Source of the DNA: Acidimicrobiia bacterium
Lineage (GTDB): Bacteria; Actinomycetota; Acidimicrobiia; IMCC26256; PALSA-610
DNA length: 33,355 nucleotides
NCBI GenBank assembly: GCA_027494135.1
Contig: JAOSJK010000003.1
Span: 1-33,355, forward strand
Direction of reading: 5' to 3'
The notes under the pieces are model-generated. The model saw nothing but the letters and a program-made list of their open reading frames with translations, had not been told where the DNA came from and ran no database searches. Position numbers and translations under genes: made by a program. This document shows positions 25,050-33,355 of the stretch, one piece after another; position 1 is the first letter of the stretch; the number at the start of each line of letters is the position of its first letter.

Positions 25050-25854
25050 ATGGAGCCCGAGACCGGCGGCAAGCCGTTCGACGACGAGTACTGGCGCGAG
25101 TACCTGACCCAAGGCGGCGACGCGACGCATGCCGCCCGACGACTGTTCACGCGCCTGCCGAGCGATCCGCGCTGTCGCCTCTGCACGGCGCCGTTCTCGG
25201 GCGCCGGCGGCCCCGGGTCATGCGCCTGATCGGCCGCCGGCCGTCGGATGCCAATCCGAACGTCTGCACCGGCTGCCAGAACCACCTCATCCGGCACCAC
25301 GGCGGTGCCGAAGTCGAGGGCACGATGCTGTTCGCCGACATCCGTGGCTCGACGGCCCTGGCCGAGACGATGTCGCCGGGTGATTTCCACCGCCTCCTGG
25401 AACGGTTCTACGCGGTCGCGAGCCGAGCCGTCTTCGAGCATGACGGCGCGATCGACAAGTTCGTCGGCGACGAGCTCGTGGCGATGTTCTACCCGGGCCT
25501 CGCCGGCGACCGGCATGTGGCCCGCGCGATCGAGGCTGCCCGGGCCGTCCTTCGAATGACCGGCCATGGGATGGCAGAGGCGCCTCCGGGTCCCCCGTCG
25601 GCGCGGGCGTCCATACCGGCCTCGTGTGGTTCGGCGCCGTCGGGACGCCGCCCCATGTCGAGCTGACCTCGCTCGGCGACACGGTCAACACCGCGGCTCG
25701 CACGGCCGCGGCCGCGGGTGCCGGCGAGGTGCTGGTGTCCGCCGAGGCAGCTCGAGCCGCCGGGCTGGGCGACGACCTGGAGCGGCGGCGACTGGCGCTC
25801 AAGGGCAAGCAGGAGCCGTTCGACGTCGTGGTGGTCACGAACGCGTCGTCGTGA
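25050..25854 (+). CDS. Class III adenylate cyclase with N-terminal zinc ribbon
   Basis: About 268 residues from ATG 25050, behind GGAGGGGG. The N-terminus (YWREYLTQGGDATHAARRLF) leads to CRLCTAPFSGAG and CTGCQNHL, two CxxC knuckles that should bind zinc. The cyclase domain follows: GTMLFADIRGST (metal Asp), DKFVGDELVAMFYPG (the Lys and Asp pair), GVHTGLVWFG and LGDTVNTAARTAAAAG (Asp, Asn and Arg). All residues for cAMP synthesis seem present; it is soluble, unlike the membrane cyclase at 2.1 kb. Frame breaks near 25212 and 25575. The cysteines suggest a redox or metal input. Confidence 0.82.
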
Positions 25855-25869
25855 GGCCTCCCCTACCCC

Positions 25870-26190
25870 GGCCCACGGCGGACCGGGTCCGGCCCTCGGG
25901 GCGATGCCGCGGCCGTGCTCCGCTACGAGGACCAGGATGCGCCGGCCGAGGACCCGGGAGCAGCTGCTCGTCGACCTCGGCCGCGCGCTTGATCGGTTCG
26001 AGTCACTGTCCGTCCGGATCAACCGGACCAACAACGCGACACGTCAACGGCCTGCCGGCACCGGACGGTGACGCTGAGGGGAAGGCACGACCGGATAGAG
26101 GCCGTGGTGGTGACGACGGTTGGGGTAGCGCCGCAAGTCGTCGCGCCGGGTGACACTCGGGCCTATCGGCGACAGCTGGGCGAGTGCTAG
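25870..26190 (+). pseudogene. Remnant of a DIP1984-type protein
   Basis: Fragment with the DIP1984-family middle: LRYEDQDAPAEDP, QLLVDLGRALDRFESLSVRINRTN, NATRVNG, then RHDRIEAVVVTTVG, ending at TAG 26188-26190. The family usually has about 150 residues with an N-terminal LAEALIER-type helix, which I do not find, and the C-terminal third does not match. Frame breaks near 25945 and 26040. Function of the family is unclear. Probably a decayed gene; the calls rest on short motifs. Confidence 0.42.
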
Positions 26191-26302
26191 ACCGACACCG
26201 ACGGGCACGCGGCGCAGGCGGTCCGAGACGGGCTGCAGCGCGTGCCAACAGCTAGCTCCGCGCCGGACTGGGGGCCGCGTCCCCGGGGCGAGGAGGAATG
26301 CC

Positions 26303-27683
26303 ATGAAGCGCCTCCCGGCGGTCTTGGGAGCGCTGCTCCTGATCCTGACCTTGCCGGGCACGACCTCGGGCCGGACGCGCGACGCATCTCAGTGGCGCGG
26401 GTGTCACGATCTGGTGCGATGCGCTCAACGCTTCCAACGGCCCGGCCGTCGCCTACTTCGAGGCCGCGCTGTCAGCCGACGGCGCCGACGCGATGCTCGA
26501 GTACTGGACGCGAGGTGACCTGTCGCAATTCCCGAACCGATCACGCGACTGGGAGCGGACGCCCGAGCTGCAGTGGGACGGCAGCGTCCTGTCCGGCCGG
26601 ATCCCGCTGGTGCGGCGCAACGGCGACCCCGCTGGCTGGGCGGCCTTCGAGGCGATCCTGTCCCCGGTCGGTGCGCCGATGGCGTACGACGATCGCTACC
26701 GGGACGGTAACTTCTGGGAGCGCTACTCGGGCACCGACCAAGTCCTCGATCCCACCGGCCCCCTCATGGTGGCCGGCTCGGCATTCTCGCTCGATGGCTG
26801 CTTCGCCGATTCGTGGACCCAGCGCGTCTTCGTGACGAATCCGACCGCCTACGTCGACAACTTCACGTCCCGAGGGCTGGCCTGCGAGCTCGTCAACGCG
26901 GACGGCGACGTGGCATACCTCTGACCGCCCTCGAACGCCGGGAGGCCTACGTCGACGTCGAGGCGTATTCGCACGACGGTCGATGGCTCGGCGCCTACGG
27001 CCAGTCCCGTTCCGAGGCGACCGCCTCGATGCCGCGCTCGCCGCCTACGACTACGACTCCGGCGAAGCCGGCGCGGCGTCGATCCAGATGGCGATCGTCG
27101 GGCGGGGCGATCCGATCGACGAGACGCTGCGGGTCCGCGACTATCGCGAGGCGTACCGCGGTCAGGCGCTCGACTTCGAGGGCAGCCTCGCCATCGGGGG
27201 CATGCGCTTCGACCTCGGCGGGTGCGTCGGCTTCGACGTCCGTGGGAAGGTCATTGCGACCTCGCCCAACGGTCCCCGGCCGGGTGGGCACGTCCCCCCG
27301 AACGACAAGCCCCGAGGGGGCGCGTCTCCTCGCCGACGGCGATCGCGTCGCGCTCTGGACGAAGGGGCGCCTCACCGGCCCCAGAGCGGCCAGTCCGGTG
27401 CGGTGCCGACGTCGGGTTCACGGTCTGGTATGCCATCGACGGCGACGGCACCAGGGTGACGGTCGACACCGCGGGCAGCCTGTTCGACACGGTGGCGGCG
27501 GTGTATGTCCGCAACGGGACCGGCCGGCTTGTGCCGGTCCGCGGTGCCTGCGTCGACGACCCACAAGACTCGTGGAGCTATCAGAGTCGTGTCACCTGGA
27601 AGACGGCCGCCGGCACGCGCTACTGGGTCCGTGTCGGCGGCTTCGGAGGGCAGTTCGGGAAACTGCGGCTGACGGTCCGCTGA
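26303..27683 (+). CDS. Secreted protein of unknown function
   Basis: About 455 residues after repair, from ATG 26303 with GAGGAGGA upstream. The signal peptide is clear: MKRLPAVLGALLLILTLPG, then TTSGA. The mature part has no catalytic motif I know; it contains AVAYFEAALSADGADAMLEYW, WERTPELQWDGSVL, DNFTSRGLACEL, and MRFDLGGCVGFDVRG. The C-terminal 90 residues (VGFTVWYAIDGDGTRVTVDTAG, SLFDTVAAVYV, YWVRVGGFGGQFG) are a beta-sandwich like pre-peptidase C-terminal or similar export/adhesion domains. Several Cys suggest disulfides outside the cell. Frame breaks near 26390, 26925, 27030, 27320 and 27400. Confidence 0.7.
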
Positions 27684-27701
27684 CGATCTCGCCCGGCGGC
27701 C

Positions 27702-28560
27702 TCAGGCCGCGCGGCAGGCCAAGTAGTAGTAGAGCGGGATGTCAGCGGCCGGTGGACCGCGACGACGGGCAGGAGCGTGCCGGTCCGACGGACGATGACC
27801 CCGCCCACGAAGGCCACGAGGACCATCGCCGCGGCCGTCGGGATGGCCGCCGAGGCGCCCACGAAGTCGTCGCCGGTGTGGGACAGGCCGAAGAGAATCG
27901 CCTGGGCGAGATTGGCGCCCACGATCCCGAGCGTCGGCGCCAGCCAGCCCGCATCGCGCCCCGGTAGGCCACCTCCTCGGCGACCGCGTTCGAAGCCGCG
28001 AACAGGAGTGCCGGCGCCGGGGCCGCCGGTCGGAAGTCGAGCGCGAACGATCCGAAGAAGACCTCGCCGAACAGCCCACCGACGAGGTTCCCGAACCACA
28101 CCGCGAGCGGCGCCACCACCGCCAGCGCGACCAGCGACACCAGGACCACGCGTTGCGAGCCGAGCCGCAGCCCGAGCTCCCGGAGGGTCGCACGACGGTC
28201 CGCCACCAGGAGCCCGACCACGACGATCGTGATCGCCGCGGCCATGAGAACCGCCACACGGCCGGTGGTGAGAGGAAATTCGTACAGTCGAGCCCGGCCG
28301 GGTCGGCCAACGGGGGCCGGCAGCCCGCGCCACATGAGGACCGCCGACACCGGCAGGAGGGCCGCGAGGACCGTCGAGCGCCGACCCTGCCACCGGACGA
28401 CCAGGTACAGGAACAGCACGGCGACGAAGGCGACCGGGGCGGCTGGCCGGTAGACGGCACCGACGCCCAGGATGCCAACGAGTGCGATGGCCGGCAGCTG
28501 CGCCGAGAGCGGGATCCGCGACCAGCCGCCGAGCCGTTCGGGCCGGACCTCGGCGGTCAA
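27702..28560 (-). CDS. CPBP-family intramembrane metalloprotease (CAAX prenyl protease 2-like)
   Basis: About 285 residues with some eight hydrophobic segments. The three motifs of the CPBP/Abi family are present: NAVAEEVAYRGAM (EExxxR), ILFGLSHTGDD (FxxxH, after a frame break near 27960) and VVAVHAAADIPL (HxxxD). Abi-type members act as membrane proteases, for example in bacteriocin self-immunity; the substrate here is unknown. TTG 28560 (LTAEVRPERL) is chosen because GGGAGG lies 8 nt upstream. The structured repeat unit 1 ends about 60 nt upstream of this start on the same strand, so it may lie in the 5' leader. Convergent with the secreted protein gene. Confidence 0.78.
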
Positions 28561-28623
28561 CCCCCTGCCCTCCCAGCTCGATCGAACGAGCCGCGCCGGG
28601 ACTCGCGCGGCGCATGACAAAAC

Positions 28624-28848
28624 GCCCGAAGGAACCGCCGAACTCCTTGGGGCGATCCCCCGAACCCAGTGCAAGCACTGGGACCGGGTGCCGATGCGAG
28701 CATCGGCGGGAGTCGCTCCGGTTGCTCAGGGCCCCTCCGGGCAAGACCGAATGTAGCCCCGTGGCCAACCCGGGGGAACCCCCCTTATCCACGAGTTTCG
28801 GACTTCGGCATCGAAAGTCGGCCGTCCCATCCACGGCGCGTCCACAGG
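28624..28848 (-). ncRNA. Candidate structured RNA, unit 1
   Basis: Read on the minus strand. Outer helix P1 pairs GCCCGGAGG (28742-28734) with CCTTCGGGC (28632-28624): 9 bp including one G-U. Inside are two 7-bp hairpins: GCCGATG-CTCG-CATCGGC (28707-28690) and CCCAGTG-CTTG-CACTGGG (28682-28665), the second a G(CUUG)C tetraloop. A 5' extension holds GTGGATAAG (28792-28784), GTGGATGG (28834-28827) and CCTGTGGA (28848-28841) at distances identical to unit 2. It ends in GTTTTGT after P1, and a CPBP protease gene starts about 65 nt later. No known family was recognised. Confidence 0.6.
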
Positions 28849-29226
28849 CCGCCGCGCCGCGGCCGTGCACGCCTTGGCGTGACCTGCTAGCTGGCGGCGC
28901 CGGACCCTCGAGCAGCTCGTCGCTGCGGTCGCGGTTCTTCACCAATGCCCACCCCGGGCACGTTCGTTCCGAACTGCGACCGGCCGCGGCCCAAGCTCCG
29001 ACCGACCTGTCCCGAGCCACCCTCGGGGAGGGCGGAATCAGCCGGGGCGCAGGACCGTTGCAGTCCGCTCGACGGCGGGTTTCGTTGACTAGCGTGCCGG
29101 GAGTGCACATTGGAGACGAAACGCATCGGACCGGGCCGTCGGGCTCAACCACGAACGGGCCCGATGAGCTCCCGATTCTCACGTGCTGGTCATCCCGGGC
29201 CCAATGCCGGGCCCGTGGGTCGCGAG
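28849..29226. other. Spacer between the two RNA units
   Basis: No gene or third unit seen. It contains GC-rich inverted repeats such as CGGGCCCAATGCCGGGCCCG (about 29195-29218) that could fold into a hairpin, but no run of T follows on either strand. Confidence 0.35.
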
Positions 29227-29271
29227 GTCACGAAACGAGGCGCGCCGAGTCACGAAAACGAGGCGCGCCGA
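29227..29271. repeat. 22-bp tandem repeat, two copies
   Basis: GTCACGAAACGAGGCGCGCCG + A (29227-29248) is followed directly by the same sequence with one extra A (29249-29271). It borders RNA unit 2. The GACAAAACG / ACGAAACG strings next to both RNA units resemble its ACGAAACG core. Confidence 0.75.
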
Positions 29272-29297
29272 ATAGGGGGTTCCGGGCACAACGAAAC

Positions 29298-29518
29298 GCC
29301 CAGAGGAACCGCCGCCTCCTTGACGACCCCACCACACCTGAAGCAAGCTCCTGGTATGGAGACCGGTGCAAGCACCGGTCGAGATCGCTAGGTTTTCGTG
29401 GCCCCTCTGGGCAAGACGAAGATTACGGGCCCGGGGCGTCGGGGCGGAAGGGACTTATCCACGACTTTCGAAGTTCAAGGGCCGAATTTCGTGCGTCCAT
29501 CCACAGCTCATCCACGGG
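29298..29518 (-). ncRNA. Candidate structured RNA, unit 2
   Basis: The second copy of the element, minus strand. P1 pairs GCCCAGAGG (29412-29404) with CCTCTGGGC (29306-29298). Hairpins: ACCGGTG-CTTG-CACCGGT (29379-29362) and CCAGGAG-CTTG-CTTCAGG (29354-29337; one A-A mismatch and one G-U). GTGGATAAG (29462-29454), GTGGATGG-like (29504-29497) and the third GTGGA (29518-29511) sit at the same spacings (42, 43 and 14 nt) as in unit 1. Conserved strings flank P1: CTTGCCC and GGCGGTTCC. It begins about 38 nt after the hflX stop on the same strand. Confidence 0.6.
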
Positions 29519-29556
29519 AATGTGCGTAAGTACCCGGCACGGAGCCGAACCCCGTG

Positions 29557-30917
29557 CTAGCCGGCGCCTTCGCCGGCGGCGGGCGCCCCGTTCGAGCCGT
29601 TCCGCAGGGCCGCGGTCCACGCCGCGGCCGCCCGCCGCAGCTCGCCGGCCGGGGCCGGCGTGACCCGCCCCCGGACCCGGACGTCCCGCTCCCGGTAGTC
29701 GATGTCGATCGTTCCCCGCTCGCGCACGCGCGCGAGCAGCTCCCCCGCGGTGTACGGCAGGTGCAGGTCGACGTCCTCCCACAGCGACGCCAGCAGGGCC
29801 GACAGCTGCAACCGCAGCGTCTCAGGCCGAACCCCGTCAGCGCCGATACGTACACGGCCTCGGCAACGGCCGGCGCGACGGCGCCACTCCCCTCCCCGCC
29901 ACCGGGTGCACGAGATCGACCTTTGTTGTAGACGACGAGCCGGGGCTTGGAACCCGCGCCAAGCTCGTCGAGGACCAGCTGCACGGTCGCCCGGTGCTCG
30001 GGCGCGTGGCGATCGGAGGCATCGACGACCTCGAGCAGCACGTCGGCGCGATTCACCTCTTCGAGGGTCGCCCGGAACGCGTCGACCAGCTGGTGCGGCA
30101 GCTTGTGGATGAAGCCGACCGTGTCGGTCACGATCGCAGTCTGGCCGTCGCCGAGGCGGACTTGGCGCGACGTCGGGTCGAGCGTCGCGAAGAGCTTGTC
30201 CTCGGCCAGCGCGACGTCGCTCCCGACGAGCGAGTTGAGCAGGGTCGACTTGCCCGAGTTCGTGTAGCCGACGATGCCCACGGTCGGCATCAGCCGTCGA
30301 TCGCGGCCTCGAGCAGCCGTGGCCCGCGCCCGCCGAACCTCCTCGACCCGCTCCTTCATCTTCTTGATCCGGTCGCGGATGATCCGCCGGTCGGTCTCCA
30401 GCTGGCTCTCGCCCGGTCCCCGGGAGCCGATCCCGCCCCGGGTTCGAGACAGGTGGGTCCACAGGCGGGTGAGGCGCGGCAGCTGGTACTCGAGCTGGGC
30501 GAGCTCGACCTGGAGGCGGCCCTCGTGGGTTCGAGCGTGCTGGGCGAAGATGTCGAGGATCAGCCGGCTGCGGTCGATGACCTTGGTCTTGACCAGCTCC
30601 TCGAGGGCTCGCTGCTGGGCCGGCGACAGCTCGTCGTCGGCGACGAGCAGGTCGAAGCCGGTCTCGGACTTGGCCCGCAGCAGCTCCTCGGCCTTGCCCT
30701 TGCCGACGTACCAGTTCGGGTCGACGTGGCGGCGGTTCTGCCACTCGGCGCCGACGATCTCGGCCCCGGCGGTCGACGCCAGGGCCGCCAGCTCGGCGAG
30801 CGAATCCTCGGCCGTCCAGCCCGCCTCGGCGCCCGTGTCGACGGCCACGAGGAAGGCCTTCTCGACCGGCGGCTCGAGCTCGATGAGGTCGCTACGACCT
30901 CGCTGCCCGGTGGTCAC
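29557..30917 (-). CDS. hflX: GTPase HflX
   Basis: Ribosome-associated GTPase that splits stalled or stressed 70S ribosomes. GTG 30917 (MTTGQRGRSDLIELEPP). The HflX-specific N-terminal domain shows GAEIVGAEWQNR, YVGKGKAEEL and DDELSPAQQRALEE; the linker RLTRLWTHLSRTRGGIGSRGPGE (landmark) is diagnostic. G motifs: GYTNSGKST (G1), a switch region around FATLDPTSR (G2), DTVGFI (G3) and NKGRS, where a frame break near 29925 damages the usual NKxD (G4). A second break near 29832 precedes the C-terminal domain. About 453 residues, normal. Divergent from the gene at 30981 and upstream of the two RNA units. Confidence 0.9.
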
Positions 30918-30980
30918 GCGGGCAGTCTAGCGGCGGACGGGCGCCACTCCCCGACGGCTCCGGGCTGGCACACTCCGCGG

Positions 30981-32012
30981 GTGTCGATGACGGAGGTTTC
31001 GCTCGAAGGCGACTGGGGCTGGCGGGGCGGCGAAGTCGTTCCGGCCGAGCATCTCGGCCGGCGGTGCCTGCGGTTCGCGATCCCGAGCGCTTCATCTACC
31101 CGGCGCCGGGTCTCGAGCTCCGGGACGGCACGCTCGAGCTCGACCTGGCGACGACGGCCGAGCGCTCCTTCCCGGGGCTCGCCTGGCGGTTCCGGGACGG
31201 GACTCTACGAGATGTTCTTCGTCCGACCCCACCAGAGCGGGCAACCCCGACTCGATTCAGTACACGCCGGCCTTCCACGGCGTCTCGGCCCGGCAGCTCT
31301 ATCACGGTCCGGGCTACTGGTCGCCGGTCGAGCTGCCGATCGGCCGCTGGTTCACGCTCCGGGTCAGTTTCGCAGGCACCCGCGGTGAGGCGTTCATCGA
31401 CGACATGACGACGCCGGTGCTGGCGTTCGAAAGCCTGGTGCCACCGGGAGGTCGGCGGCGTCGGGATCCTGCCGGGCGGCCCCGAGGTCCACGTGGCGCG
31501 CTTCGCGGTCGACCGGGCGACGCCGGTCCTCGGCCCGGTCCCGCTGCCGCGGGCGGAGGCCGCACCGGCACGATCCGCGGCTGGTGGGTCTCGGAGCCCG
31601 TGGCCGAGGGCTCGCCGCCGTCGAAGGCCGGAGGCTGGACGTTCCTCGAGGCCGAGCCGTCCGGGCTCGTCAACTTCGCCCGGCTCCATCCGCTCGAGGA
31701 CGGCCACGACACGGTATTCGTTCGCGTATCGCCCTGGCGCCTGAGGCCGGTACCCGGCTTCTCGAGCTCGGCTTCAGCGATCGGGCTGTCGTCTACCTCA
31801 ACGGCCGGCAGCTCTTCCGGGGCGACGAGACCTATCGCTCGCGCGACTACCGCTTCCTCGGCTCGATCGGCTACTTCCACGGCGTCTACCTGCCGCTCGA
31901 GGCCGGCGACAACGAGCTCGTCGTGGCCGTGTCGGAGAGTTTCGGCGGCTGGGGCCTGATGGCGCGGCTGCCGGACGGCAACGGCATCACCCTCGATGCC
32001 GACGTATCGTGA
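30981..32012 (+). CDS. Beta-rich protein of unknown function
   Basis: About 343 residues from GTG 30981 (VSMTEVSLEGDWGWRGGEVV). CACACT lies 6 nt upstream, so I take the GTG rather than ATG 30987 as a leaderless start. First half resembles a concanavalin-like jelly roll as in DUF1080-type proteins: IYPAPGLELRDGTLELDL, LAWRFRDGT, YTPAFHGVSARQLYHG, RWFTLRVSFAGTRGEAFID. Second half is another beta-sandwich with FSDRAVVYLNGRQLFRGDETYRSRDYR and AGDNELVVAVSESFGGWGLMAR, like sugar-binding modules of glycosidases. No signal peptide. Frame breaks near 31078, 31205, 31452, 31560 and 31735. It lies 4 nt before the hydrolase gene, an operon. Confidence 0.65.
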
Positions 32013-32016
32013 GGCG

Positions 32017-32866
32017 ATGACCCAGCCCCGGCCGAGCGAAACGCGCCATGCCACCGCCGACGATGGCACGCGGCTCGCCTACCGGGTCGTTGGTGAGGGC
32101 CCTCCGGACGTGCTCTGGTCCTTCAGCCAGTTGAGCGACGTCGAGACGATCTGGGAGCATCGGCCGATCGCCGACTTCCTGCTTGGCCTCGGCGGCCTCG
32201 GCGCGGGTGATCGTCCACGACCGGGGGGGTATGGGCCGCCCAGCGGCAGTCGTGGGGACGATACCGACGTCGCCGATCCCCTGCGGCTCCTTGACGCCGT
32301 CGGAGCCGATCGGCCATTCCTGTCGGGGCCGTCATCGGCGGCGCGATCTACGCGGCCTTCGCGGCCCGGTATCCAGACCGCGTCGCGGGCCTCCGCCCGC
32401 ACGGCGCCTTCGCCCGATCGGTGGCGGGGCCCGACTACCCGTGGCGCCCCCACGCCCGACGAGGCGGCCTCGTATGCCCGCCAGCTCGCCGAGGGCTGGG
32501 GAAGCGAACCGTTCGCCGCGGCGTTCGTCGCCGGCGGCGCTCCGTCCCGGGCGGGCGATGCCGAGACGATCGCCTTCTCGCCCGCTGGATGCGCCGGACC
32601 TCCGACGTCGCCACGGCCGACGCCTACAACCGGCCCTCGGATCTCGCCGACCTGCACGAGCTGTTGCCGGGCGTCCGGGTGCCGACCCTGATCACCGTCG
32701 CGGCGATGGGCCCGGCGAGGCTCGCCACGTCGCGGCCCTCGTTCCCGGAGCGCGGTCGCCGTCTTCGAGGGCGACGACTTCATGCCGTTCTACGACGCGG
32801 GGCCGATCATCGCCGCGCTCCGGGCCTTCATGGCTGACCCCGGTGCAGTTCACCGCCTCCGGCTGA
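32017..32866 (+). CDS. Alpha/beta hydrolase
   Basis: ATG 32017 (MTQPRPSETRHATADDGTRL), then LAYRVVGEGPPDVLW and after frame breaks ARVIVHDRGGMGR, the usual HDxRGxGxS strand, LLDAVGADRPF and GAVIGGAIYAAFAARYPDR, where the nucleophile elbow would be; here the expected Ser (GxSxG) is not evident (GAVIGGA), so catalysis may differ or be lost. The late part has VPTLITVA and FYDAGPIIAALRAF. Such domains are frequently paired with class III cyclases. Frame breaks near 32195, 32325, 32395, 32580, 32715 and 32745. The end is uncertain: 32836 if one base is removed, otherwise 32866, meeting the convergent gene. Confidence 0.68.
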
Positions 32867-32876
32867 CTCCGCGGTT

Positions 32877-33355
32877 CATCGCGGCTGCAGGACGGCCGTC
32901 AGCACAATTGGTCCGCTTGTCGAGCCGACCCGCACCCGCACGGTGTAGTCCTCGCTGGCCGTGAGCCCACGCGTCGCAAGGTGTAAAGGTAGGTACTGTC
33001 GACCGTCCGCATGACGTTGTCCGTGTCGGCGTTGCTGACGCTGCTCGTGACGGTCTCAGTGCCCTCGATGATCTCACCGGCACTGCCCCGGACGTAGGTC
33101 AGGTAGAGACCACCGAGATCGGTCAGGGTGCGAGCACCGCTGGCAGCCGTGGGTGACGCGGACTCGGATCGACGACCGTTCCACAGCGCGGGCGATATTG
33201 CGCTCTCCGTCCTTGATCGGCGCGAGGAACTCGAAACGCGTCGGGACGTCGAGCTGAGGTCGCTGATCGAGGCTTTCGATCTGGTGATGATCCGCCGTCG
33301 GTCGTCGCGGGATGTCCCCGACAGGTGGATACCGTGCGGCAGCCGGGTGCGATCA
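32877..33355 (-). CDS. PxKF-like domain at the C-terminus of a secreted or surface protein, partial
   Basis: The minus-strand reading, entering from the right edge, gives FEFLAPIKDGERNIARA, which fits the PxKF lead-in (FL.P.....N.A.AG), then LTDLGGLYLTYVRGSAGEI, TDNVMRTVDSTYLYTL, and after a frame break near 32980 TRGLTASEDYTVRVRVD, ending VLTAVLQPR at TGA 32879-32877. PxKF domains are C-terminal modules of exported proteins with Ig-like folds; the rest of the gene lies outside the window. At least two further breaks (near 33150 and 32945). Function unknown. Confidence 0.55.

Noticed and set aside
29520..29557. Inverted repeat GCACGG...CCGTGC after hflX as a terminator
   Set aside because: On the minus strand the stem is not followed by a run of T, so a rho-independent terminator cannot be supported.

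Overview
The window is GC-rich DNA (about 70% by eye over most of its length) from a bacterium I would place in Chloroflexota or Actinomycetota. The reasons are an F420-type (Ddn-like) reductase, class III cyclases, many GTG/TTG starts, and several promoters whose -10 box lies only 6-8 nt before the start codon, which implies leaderless mRNAs. Placement is inference. There are no rRNA, tRNA or CRISPR genes. Nearly every gene needs one or more 1-2 nt frame corrections to read as a full family member, often at short C or G runs. This looks like uncorrected long-read sequence more than true gene decay, so coordinates are given for the reconstructed gene and the frame breaks are noted.

Layout: 1-8.9 kb is ordinary metabolism and regulation: a phenylacetate-CoA ligase-like enzyme, a CopG/Doc toxin-antitoxin pair, a membrane adenylate cyclase with a VOC protein, an M16-type peptidase, a Ddn-like reductase, an MtaD-like amidohydrolase and a small membrane protein. 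From 9.0 to 17.7 kb is a rearranged restriction-modification locus. It holds a 5'-truncated type III-like restriction subunit fused at its break to a DUF4253 remnant, a DUF4160/DUF2442 pair on the opposite strand, a large DNA methyltransferase, a HEPN-like two-gene unit, a truncated IS110 transposase, an XRE regulator with a palindrome inside its promoter, and a second diverged copy of the methyltransferase C-terminus. From 17.8 to 22.0 kb, with visibly lower GC, is a tight operon: a PIN-GNAT fusion with an extra C-terminal domain, a stand-alone GNAT, an ASCH protein and a protein with two predicted membrane helices. From 22.0 to 25.0 kb are four consecutive toxin-antitoxin pairs. From 25.0 to 33.4 kb the content is ordinary again: a zinc-ribbon cyclase, a secreted protein, a CPBP protease, HflX, a beta-rich protein, an alpha/beta hydrolase and a PxKF-domain fragment.

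The two most unusual items are the following. First, between hflX and the CPBP protease gene lie two diverged copies of a roughly 225-nt element. Each contains a 9-bp outer helix enclosing two 7-bp hairpins with CUUG/CUCG tetraloops. The changes between copies preserve pairing only if the RNA is read from the minus strand, so I propose a structured RNA family that I cannot match to a known one. Second, the PIN-GNAT / GNAT / ASCH / membrane-protein operon joins an RNase-like domain, acetyltransferases and a PUA-fold ASCH protein in a lower-GC island among toxin-antitoxin genes. It is a candidate RNA-directed conflict system.
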